This document shows positions 55,562 through 62,249 of a stretch of 64,000 bases of DNA, in pieces. The notes under the pieces were generated by a model. That model was not told where the DNA came from and ran no database searches. It worked only from the letters and a program-made list of their open reading frames with translations. A program made the translations under genes and the position numbers. Location: NCBI GenBank assembly GCA_943912335.1, contig CALTUD010000023.1, forward strand, positions 1-64,000, written 5' to 3'. Origin of the DNA: an uncultured Acetobacteraceae bacterium. GTDB lineage: Bacteria > Pseudomonadota > Alphaproteobacteria > Acetobacterales > Acetobacteraceae. Position 1 is the first letter of the stretch. Each line of letters opens with the position of its first letter.

Positions 55562-55957
55562 ATGGAACGGTGGTTGACGGCAGCGCGACGGATCGCACTC
55601 TTCGCGCCGGTTCTGGCGATCGCCGGCCTGTTGTCCGCCTGCGACGACGGCGTTCAGCCGCCGCCTGCGACCAGCGCGGCCGCGACGCCCGCGCAGCCCG
55701 CGGCCCCGCCTCCCCCGGGCCCGGCCGCCATGACCGCCAGCGCAGACGCCTCCTCGGCCGGCGTGCTGCCCAACGACCCGTCCGCTCCTGCCAACACGCC
55801 GCTCTGCGGCATCGCGGCGCAGGAAAACAACGCCATGACGCATCAGCTCATGCCGCGCCAGTATGCGCAGGCGGGCCAATGCACCGCCTATGCGTGCTAT
55901 GATGTCGCCACGGCCACCTATATCGGTGCGGACGGCTTCCGGCACGTGTGCCGCTGA
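55562..55957 (+). CDS. Putative lipoprotein
   Basis: A 131-residue protein with a lipobox LLSAC (Cys27) after a hydrophobic signal, so it should be lipid-anchored to a membrane. A ~50-residue Ala/Pro-rich linker follows; the last ~40 residues contain four cysteines (LCGIAA, GQCTAYACYD, HVCR), likely two disulfides in the periplasm. Function unknown. It overlaps none of the following genes; DUF4112 begins 17 nt downstream. Confidence 0.7.
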   Translation: MERWLTAARRIALFAPVLAIAGLLSACDDGVQPPPATSAAATPAQPAAPPPPGPAAMTASADASSAGVLPNDPSAPANTPLCGIAAQENNAMTHQLMPRQYAQAGQCTAYACYDVATATYIGADGFRHVCR

Positions 55958-55974
55958 GAAGCGAAGGATCCTTC

Positions 55975-56400
55975 ATGTCCCGTTTGCCCACACCCCGCCT
56001 GAACGAATCCGCGGAGGCCCTTCTGGCGCGCCCTGCCTTGTCGGCGCGCGAACGCACCCGGCGCCTCAACCGGATCAAGAAGCTGGCCTGGCTGCTCGAT
56101 GCTGCGCTGCGCCTGCCGGGCACGCGGTTCCGCTTCGGCCTTGGCGCCGTGGTCGGCCTCACGCCTGCGGCGGGCGACGCCGTCACCACGGCGATCTCGC
56201 TCTACATCGTCTATGAAGCCTATCGTCTGGGCCTGCCGACGAAGACCATCGTCCGCATGCTCGGCAATGTCGGGATCGAAGCCCTGGCCGGTTCCGTTCC
56301 CGTGGTCGGCGATGTGTTCGATGCCAGCTTCAAGGCCAACATGCGCAACATCATGCTGATCGACGCGCACGAGACTGCCAGCCGGAAGGACAAGATCTGA
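55975..56400 (+). CDS. DUF4112 family protein
   Basis: A 141-residue small protein with two hydrophobic segments. Residues 44-80 (AALRLPGTRFRFGLGAVVGL, TPAAGDAVTTAISLYIVYE) and the later LGNVGIEALAGSVPVVGDVFD match the DUF4112 pattern. Function is unknown; the Gly/Pro-bordered helices suggest membrane association. ATG 55975 has GAAGGA 7 nt upstream. Its stop overlaps the next start by one base (TGATG). Confidence 0.82.
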   Translation: MSRLPTPRLNESAEALLARPALSARERTRRLNRIKKLAWLLDAALRLPGTRFRFGLGAVVGLTPAAGDAVTTAISLYIVYEAYRLGLPTKTIVRMLGNVGIEALAGSVPVVGDVFDASFKANMRNIMLIDAHETASRKDKI

Positions 56401-56705
56401 TGCGCTTTCTCCGGGTCGCCGCCGCGACCGCACTGGTTTTCGCAAGCGCAGGGATCGCCTCGGCCCAGACCGTGCCCGACCCGGACAAGAGCGCGGTGCC
56501 GTCGGAAGGCGCCATCTCGCCGCGCACGCCGGGCGGTAACAGCGCCGGCACGACGCAGCAGAACCAGGGCCGGATGAACGCCACGGTCGGTGGAATCGAC
56601 CGCCATCTGCTGCGGCAGGAAAAGGACCGCCCTCGGCTTCCGAACCAGGCGCCGTCGCCGTCGCAGACCCTGCCCGGCGGCACCGCGTCGCACCGGCCGC
56701 ACTGA
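56400..56705 (+). CDS. Small secreted protein, function unknown
   Basis: A 101-residue protein with signal peptide (hydrophobic residues about 8-20, cleavage after ASA). The ~78-residue mature part is polar, rich in Pro, Gly, Gln and Arg, with no Cys, and ends in SHRPH; it is probably disordered. Its start overlaps the DUF4112 stop by one base (TGATG), so it is coupled to it. No family recognised. Confidence 0.65.
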   Translation: MRFLRVAAATALVFASAGIASAQTVPDPDKSAVPSEGAISPRTPGGNSAGTTQQNQGRMNATVGGIDRHLLRQEKDRPRLPNQAPSPSQTLPGGTASHRPH

Positions 56706-56717
56706 AGGCTGCGCATC

Positions 56718-57341
56718 TTGGACGGGTTCAAGAAGCTTCTCGGCACCGCCGCGTTCGATTTCGGCGGCGTCATCGTGTTCTATCTGCTGTTCGCCACCAT
56801 CGGCCTGCGCGCCGCGATCATCGGCACGCTCGTCTTCGTGCCGCTGGATGCGGCGCGACGACACTGGCTCGGCATCGGGTTTCCGCGCCTCTACATCCTG
56901 AGCACGGCGATGGTGCTGATCTTCGGCTCGATCGACGTGTTCTCGAAGACGCCGTTCATGCTGAAATACGAGGGCTCGGTGACGGAAACCATGGTCGGCA
57001 TCGCGTTCGCGATCGGCGCGCGTGGCAAGTCGATCATCGAAGAGCTGGTGATGCAGCAGCAGCCGGATTTCCGCATCCCGCACCGCCGCCGTTATTTCCA
57101 GCTCGTGACGGCGACGTGGTCGCTCTATTTCTTCTGCATGGCCGGGTTCTATCTGTGGGTCGGGCTGCACAGCACGCTGGAGCATGCGGTGATCATCCGG
57201 CAGGTGGCCGGCATCGCTGGATCGATGGCGATGGCGGTGTTCAGCTTCAGCGGCTCGTTCGCCGCCGGGATCTACAAAGCGCTCGGGCTTCTGCCGCGCG
57301 AAGCGGACCCGGACTACGAGGCAGCGACCAACGCTGCCTGA
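56718..57341 (+). CDS. YciB/IspZ-like integral membrane protein
   Basis: A 207-residue protein with about five to six hydrophobic segments. The order (short amphipathic start, hydrophobic GGVIVFYLLFATIGL, then GSIDVFSKTPFMLKYEGSVTETMVGIAFAIGARG and WSLYFFCMAGFYLWVGL) parallels YciB/IspZ septation-associated proteins, though identity is too low for certainty. The start appears to be TTG 56718, 12 nt after the preceding stop; no ATG fits. Last gene of the small envelope run, convergent with gcrA. Confidence 0.6.
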   Translation: MDGFKKLLGTAAFDFGGVIVFYLLFATIGLRAAIIGTLVFVPLDAARRHWLGIGFPRLYILSTAMVLIFGSIDVFSKTPFMLKYEGSVTETMVGIAFAIGARGKSIIEELVMQQQPDFRIPHRRRYFQLVTATWSLYFFCMAGFYLWVGLHSTLEHAVIIRQVAGIAGSMAMAVFSFSGSFAAGIYKALGLLPREADPDYEAATNAA

Positions 57342-57348
57342 CGGAAAC

Positions 57349-57389
57349 GAAAACGGCGGTGCCGGGTCTTCGCCCGCACCGCCGTTTTC
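57349..57389. terminator. Bidirectional terminator between yciB-like gene and gcrA
   Basis: GAAAACGGCGGTG (57349-57361) pairs with CACCGCCGTTTTC (57377-57389); an inner CGGG/CCCG pair (57363-57366, 57373-57376) closes a 6-nt loop. A and T runs at the stem bases serve both strands, and it lies between convergent genes. Confidence 0.8.
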
Positions 57390-57408
57390 CGTTTCGGTCC
57401 GCTCCGCG

Positions 57409-58077
57409 TCAGGCGACGCTGTCGCGACGATCGCGCAGCTTGACGTAGGCCAGAGCAGCATGCTCGGCGCAGTACGGCTTGCCCGGTGCGGGATCGGCGC
57501 CACAGAAATGGAACCCCTTGGTCCCCGGTTCACCCAGGGGCCAGCAGCAGGTGAGGCCGCGACGGCGCGGCTCGCGCGGTTCAGCCGGACGCGACACGGC
57601 GCGCACCGGCTCCGGACGTTGCGCGACGGGCGCCGGCTCCTCGCGCGGCACGGGGGCCACGGCGGGGTTGGGCATCTCGGGGCGTAGCAGCCGGACGTTG
57701 TCCGGTGCCGCGATCTCCACCGGGGCGGGCGCGGGCTGAGACACGACCGGCTCCACGGCCACGGCCGGCGCCTGAACGGCGATGGGGGCCGGATCCGCGA
57801 CCGGCACTTCGACCGCGGCGATCTCCGCTGCCGGCGGCGTCATCACCGGGGCCGGCGTGCGCGGCTTCTCGGCCGCGACGGGACGCTTGGGCTGCGGCGC
57901 GGGCTGGCCTGCATCGGTCTTGCGAATCGGCGAGGGGCGCGCGGGCAGGTCGAGCCTGTGCGCCTTGCCGACCACGGCATTCTTGGTGATCCCCATCCGC
58001 CGGCCGATCTCGGCCGTGGACAACCCTTCCTGCCAAAGCGCGCGCAGGCGGGCAATCGACTCGTCGGTCCACTCCAT
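57409..58077 (-). CDS. gcrA: GcrA family cell-cycle regulator
   Basis: A 222-residue GcrA homologue, longer than the ~170-residue Caulobacter protein. The N-terminal HTH reads WTDESIARLRALWQEGLSTA, EIGRRMGITKNAVVGKAHRL, which in GcrA binds methylated DNA and RNA-polymerase sigma. A ~110-residue Pro/Ala/Val-rich linker leads to the C-terminal cysteine motif CCWPLGEPGTKGFHFCG, ending CAEHAALAY. GcrA activates sigma70 promoters in Alphaproteobacteria. ATG 58077 is standard. Three DnaA-box-like sites lie 80-130 bp upstream. Confidence 0.92.
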   Translation of the reverse strand: MEWTDESIARLRALWQEGLSTAEIGRRMGITKNAVVGKAHRLDLPARPSPIRKTDAGQPAPQPKRPVAAEKPRTPAPVMTPPAAEIAAVEVPVADPAPIAVQAPAVAVEPVVSQPAPAPVEIAAPDNVRLLRPEMPNPAVAPVPREEPAPVAQRPEPVRAVSRPAEPREPRRRGLTCCWPLGEPGTKGFHFCGADPAPGKPYCAEHAALAYVKLRDRRDSVA

Positions 58078-58155
58078 CCTGGCCCCCTCAACTCTCCGTT
58101 GAGTGGGAGACTACCCTACAGCTTGGGGTGCCTCAACCGACCGACCACATAATCT

Positions 58156-58210
58156 TGTGGACAAGGCGGTGAGCGGAATCACGCGAGCGATGTGGAAAGC
58201 CTGTGGATAA
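58156..58210. promoter_or_regulatory. DnaA-box-like cluster upstream of gcrA
   Basis: TGTGGATAA at 58202-58210 is a perfect DnaA box (the complement of TTATCCACA). TGTGGACAA at 58156-58164 has one mismatch and TGTGGAAAG at 58191-58199 two. All three share orientation and lie in the gap between rnd and gcrA. Control of gcrA by DnaA is known in Caulobacter, making the sites plausible regulatory elements. Confidence 0.55.
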
Positions 58211-58226
58211 GACAGAACCGCCGGAA

Positions 58227-59429
58227 TCAGCGTTTCAGCAGCCTGATCCGCTTGCCGTCGACCCCCAGCGAGACCTGCCCGTTCTTCAACGCCAGCGCAT
58301 CCTCGCCGAACACGGTCCGGCGCCAGCCTTCCAGCGCCGGAATGTTCGGCGCGTCCTCGGTCGCCAAACGATCGATCTCCTCGGAGGAGGCCAGCAGCTT
58401 GGGGGCCACGTCATGCTGCTCGGCCTTCGCCGCCAGCAGCACCTTCAACAAGGACACCAGAGCCGGCGACGGGCGCGGCCCGTCCTTGCGCGGCGCGGCC
58501 GGCAGGGCATCCTCCGGCAAAGCCCGCGCGGTTTCGATCGCTTCCAGCAGGCCGACGCCGCTCTTGCCCTCGGCGAAACCGCGGCTGACACCGCGCACGG
58601 TGGCCAGTGCCTCCGGCCCGTCCGGCATGGTGGCGGCGATCTCCAGCAGGCTTTCGTCCTTCAGAAGACGCTGGCGCGGCACGTTGACGCGCTGCGCTTC
58701 CCGCTCGCGCCAGGCGGCGATGGCGCGCAGCACGCCCAGCATGCGCCGGTTGCCGGTGCGCGGACGCAGCCGTTCCCACAGCGTTTCCGGGTCCGGGCGG
58801 AACGTGTTCGGGTCGCTCAGGAACGCCATCTCGTGGCCGACCCAGTCGAGACGCCCTTCCCGCTCCAGACGCTCGCGCAGCTTGCCGTAGACATCGCGCA
58901 GATGGGTCACGTCGGCGGCGGCATAGGCGATCTGCGCCGGCGAGAGCGGACGGCGCGACCAGTCGCTGAAGCGATGCGCCTTGTCGATCTGGCCGCCGGT
59001 CAGGGAGGAGACCAGGCTGTCATAGCCGACCTGATCGCCGAACCCGGCCACCATCGCCGCCACCTGGGTGTCGAACAAAGGCGTCGGCAGGCGGCCGAAA
59101 CGGTGCAGGAAGATCTCCAGATCCTGACGCGCGGCGTGGAACACCTTCACCACCGCAGGATCGTCCAGCAGCGGGCCCAGAACCTGGAGGTCGAGACCTT
59201 CGGCCTCGGCGTCCACGATCGCGACCTCGCCGGCGCCGGCGAGCTGCACCACGCACAGCTCGGGCCAGTAGGTGCGTTCGCGCACGAATTCGGTATCGAC
59301 CGTGACGAACGGTTCCGCCCGCAGGCGCTCCACGCAGGCGGCGAGCGCCTCGGTGGTGGTGATCAGCACGGGCTCGGGGAATCGGGCCCCCGCTTGGCGA
59401 GAGGCAGGGCGTGACATGTGTTCACGCAT
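58227..59429 (-). CDS. rnd: Ribonuclease D
   Basis: A 400-residue 3'-5' exoribonuclease that trims tRNA precursors. The DEDD motifs are present: FVTVDTEFVRE, FHAARQDLEIF, and YAAADVTHL, followed by the first HRDC domain with TGNRRMLGVLRAIAAWRE and a second repeat. ATG 59429 is chosen because GGGGGAG lies 9 nt upstream; ATG 59417 or 59447 are alternatives. It diverges from aspS by 182 bp. Confidence 0.93.
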   Translation of the reverse strand: MREHMSRPASRQAGARFPEPVLITTTEALAACVERLRAEPFVTVDTEFVRERTYWPELCVVQLAGAGEVAIVDAEAEGLDLQVLGPLLDDPAVVKVFHAARQDLEIFLHRFGRLPTPLFDTQVAAMVAGFGDQVGYDSLVSSLTGGQIDKAHRFSDWSRRPLSPAQIAYAAADVTHLRDVYGKLRERLEREGRLDWVGHEMAFLSDPNTFRPDPETLWERLRPRTGNRRMLGVLRAIAAWREREAQRVNVPRQRLLKDESLLEIAATMPDGPEALATVRGVSRGFAEGKSGVGLLEAIETARALPEDALPAAPRKDGPRPSPALVSLLKVLLAAKAEQHDVAPKLLASSEEIDRLATEDAPNIPALEGWRRTVFGEDALALKNGQVSLGVDGKRIRLLKR

Positions 59430-59611
59430 ACACGCGCGCTCCCCCATGCGAAAGACGAGATCGCGAGACGTCTTGTTCGATCCGCCGCGCCGCGGAGACC
59501 TGTCCCGGGCGTCGGGAAGACCTCTTTCTTGACACGGGCCAAACCCGTCGGCTTCCTGCGCCGCCTTCGCTATCTATAGCTACCTCTTCACCAGTCCCGG
59601 ATCACCGCGCC

Positions 59612-61447
59612 ATGCATGCCTATCGTACCCATCGTTGCGACGCCCTCCGGGCGGAGGATGCCGGCCAGACCGTGCGCCTGTCCGGCTGGGTGCATTCCAA
59701 GCGCGACCATGGCGGGCTGCTGTTCATCGACCTGCGCGACCATTTCGGCATCACCCAGATCGTGTTCCCGAGCGCGCTGCTCGATCAGGTGGAGCGGGTG
59801 CGCGTGGAAAGCGTGCTGACCGTCACCGGCGAGGTCGTGCTGCGCGAAGGCGCCACCGTGAACCCGAAGCTGCCGACCGGCGCCATCGAGGTCCGGGCCC
59901 AGGCGATGGAGATCCAGTCCCAGGCGGCGGTTCTGCCGCTGCAGGTGGCCGGCAACGAGCACTACGGCGATGAGCTGCGTCTCGCCTATCGCTATCTCGA
60001 TCTGCGTCGCGAGCGCGTGCACAAGAACATGATGCTGCGCGCGAACGTCATCGCGTCCCTGCGCCGCCGCATGATCGACCAGGGCTTCACCGAGTTCCAG
60101 ACTCCGATCCTGACCGCGTCCAGCCCCGAAGGCGCGCGCGACTTCCTGGTGCCGGCGCGCAACCATCCCGGCAAGTTCTATGCGCTGCCGCAGGCGCCGC
60201 AGCAGTTCAAGCAGCTGCTGATGGTGGCGGGCTTCGACCGCTACTTCCAGATCGCACCCTGCTTCCGCGACGAGGCCGCGCGCGCCGACCGTTCGCCCGG
60301 CGAGTTCTACCAGCTCGATTTCGAGATGAGCTTCGTCACCCAGGAAGACGTGTTCGCCACCATCGAGCCGGTGATCGCCGGCGTGTTCGACGAATTCGGC
60401 AACGGCCGCACGGTCGACACGGCGCCGTTCACCCGAATCCCGTATGACGTGGCACTGGCCGAGTACGGCTCCGACAAGCCGGACCTGCGCAACCCGCTGC
60501 GCATCAGCGACGTGACGGACGCCTTCGCCGAGTCCGGCTTCGGCCTGTTCGCCCGCATCGCTGCCGCCGGCGGCCAGGTGCGCGCGATCCCGGCCCCGGG
60601 CGCCGGCGACCGTCCGCGCTCCTTCTTCGACAAGCTCAACAACTGGGCGCGCGACGAGAAGCAGGGCGGGCTCGGCTACATCACCTTCGACGCAGAGGGC
60701 GCGAAGGGGCCGATCGCCAAGAACCTCGAAGCCGATCGTTGCGAGACCATCCGCCAGCGCTGCGGCCTCAAGGCCGGCGACGCCGTGTTCTTCGTCGCCG
60801 GTCCGCGCGACGGGCTCAAGGGCGTGGAAACGGTGAAGTTCTCCGGCGCCGTGCGCACGCGCATCGCCAACGAGCTGGACCTGATCGAGCAGAACGCGTT
60901 CCGCTTCTGCTGGGTGGTCGACTTCCCGATGTACGAGCTGAACGAGGAAACCGGGCAGATCGATTTCAGCCACAACCCGTTCTCGATGCCGCAGGGCGGG
61001 CTGGAGGCGCTGAACACGCAGGACCCGCTGACGATCAAGGCGTTCCAGTACGACATCGTCTGCAACGGCATCGAGCTGAGCTCGGGCGCGATCCGCAACC
61101 ATCGCCCGGACGTGATGATCCGCGCTTTCGAGATCGCCGGTTATCCGGAAAGCGAGGTCGAGGCACGCTTCGGCGGCATGCTGAACGCGTTCCGCTACGG
61201 CGCGCCGCCGCATGGCGGTTCGGCCCCGGGCGTGGACCGCATCGTCATGCTGCTGGCCGACGAGCCGAACATCCGCGAGGTGATCCTGTTCCCGCTGAAC
61301 CAGCAGGGCGAGGACCCGATGATGGGCGCGCCGGCCGCCGTGCCGGAAGCGCGCATGAAGGAGCTGTCTCTGCGCACGGTTCTGCCGCCGGCCAAGCCGG
61401 TGCCGGGCGCCACCGCTCCCGTCGTGCCGGAAACCAAGCCGAACTGA
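59612..61447 (+). CDS. aspS: Aspartyl-tRNA synthetase (probably non-discriminating)
   Basis: A 611-residue class II synthetase of the bacterial type: OB anticodon domain (1-105), catalytic core with motif 2 (FRDEAARADRSPGEFYQLDFE), the GAD insertion, and motif 3 (GGSAPGVDRIVML). His33 in KRDHGG and Gly80 in REGATVNP match the residues typical of non-discriminating AspRS, which charges both tRNA-Asp and tRNA-Asn for GatCAB. This is inference from two positions. ATG 59612 chosen. Alphaproteobacteria lacking asnS use this route. Confidence 0.93.
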   Translation: MHAYRTHRCDALRAEDAGQTVRLSGWVHSKRDHGGLLFIDLRDHFGITQIVFPSALLDQVERVRVESVLTVTGEVVLREGATVNPKLPTGAIEVRAQAMEIQSQAAVLPLQVAGNEHYGDELRLAYRYLDLRRERVHKNMMLRANVIASLRRRMIDQGFTEFQTPILTASSPEGARDFLVPARNHPGKFYALPQAPQQFKQLLMVAGFDRYFQIAPCFRDEAARADRSPGEFYQLDFEMSFVTQEDVFATIEPVIAGVFDEFGNGRTVDTAPFTRIPYDVALAEYGSDKPDLRNPLRISDVTDAFAESGFGLFARIAAAGGQVRAIPAPGAGDRPRSFFDKLNNWARDEKQGGLGYITFDAEGAKGPIAKNLEADRCETIRQRCGLKAGDAVFFVAGPRDGLKGVETVKFSGAVRTRIANELDLIEQNAFRFCWVVDFPMYELNEETGQIDFSHNPFSMPQGGLEALNTQDPLTIKAFQYDIVCNGIELSSGAIRNHRPDVMIRAFEIAGYPESEVEARFGGMLNAFRYGAPPHGGSAPGVDRIVMLLADEPNIREVILFPLNQQGEDPMMGAPAAVPEARMKELSLRTVLPPAKPVPGATAPVVPETKPN

Positions 61448-61460
61448 ACGGAGAAACACG

Positions 61461-62240
61461 ATGGACTGGTCGGCTGCACGCTATTCGGTTTTCGAACGCG
61501 AGCGCAGCCGACCGGCCCTCGACCTTCTCCACGCCCTGCCCGACGCCGCACCGGGCCGGGTGATCGATCTCGGCTGCGGGCCGGGCAATTCCACCGCCCT
61601 GCTCCGTGCCCGCTTTCCTGATGCCGTGTTGTCCGGCCTCGACAGCTCTCCCGACATGCTGGAGGCCGCCCGGAAGCGGCTACCGGATGTCGCGTTCTTC
61701 CAGGACGACATCGCCGCCTGGGCCCGGAACGAGGGCGCGCATCACGATCTCGTCTTTTCCAACGCCGCCCTGCAATGGCTGCCGGATCATGCCGCCCTGC
61801 TGCCTGCCCTGCTGCGCCGCCTGGCACCCGGCGGCACGCTCGCGGTGCAGATGCCCGACAATCTGGACGAGCCGAGCCATGTGCTGATGCGGGCGATCGC
61901 CGCGGACCCGCGCTGGGCCGACCGCCTGTCCGACGCCGTCGCCGCCCGTGCCGACCGGCATGGCGTGGCGTGGTACGACGCGCTGCTGCGGGCGCATGGC
62001 GCGGAGGTCGATGCGTGGCGCACCACCTACCATCACCGCCTCGCCGACGGCGCCGCCGGAATCGTCCGCTGGCTGGAATCCACCGGGCTGCGGCCGTTCC
62101 TGGCCGCCCTCGACGACGAGACGAGGCCGCTCTTCCTGGCCGAATACGAGGCGGCGCTCAGGCACGCCTATCCGGCCGCGCCGGATGGTTCCGTGCTGCT
62201 GCCCTTCCCACGCCTGTTTTTGGTCGCGACCGTCGACTGA
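61461..62240 (+). CDS. tam: Trans-aconitate 2-methyltransferase-like enzyme
   Basis: A 259-residue SAM-dependent methyltransferase. Motif I VIDLGCGPGNST is at residues 34-45, followed by GLDSSPDMLEAA, then LVFSNAALQWLPDH and LRRLAPGGTLAVQMP. The starting MDWSAARYSVFERERSRPAL and MPDNLDEPSH are characteristic of Tam, which methylates trans-aconitate, an inhibitor of aconitase. ATG 61461 is 13 nt after the aspS stop, so it is likely co-transcribed. Confidence 0.88.
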   Translation: MDWSAARYSVFERERSRPALDLLHALPDAAPGRVIDLGCGPGNSTALLRARFPDAVLSGLDSSPDMLEAARKRLPDVAFFQDDIAAWARNEGAHHDLVFSNAALQWLPDHAALLPALLRRLAPGGTLAVQMPDNLDEPSHVLMRAIAADPRWADRLSDAVAARADRHGVAWYDALLRAHGAEVDAWRTTYHHRLADGAAGIVRWLESTGLRPFLAALDDETRPLFLAEYEAALRHAYPAAPDGSVLLPFPRLFLVATVD

Positions 62241-62249
62241 ACCGGGTGG

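Noticed and set aside
58156..58210. Possible chromosomal replication origin because of DnaA boxes
   Set aside because: Only three boxes, no AT-rich unwinding region and no origin-linked genes nearby; gcrA regulation fits better.
59529..59580. Promoter for aspS from TTGACA (59529) and TATCTATAG (59571 region)
   Set aside because: The two elements are about 36 bp apart, too far for one sigma70 promoter.
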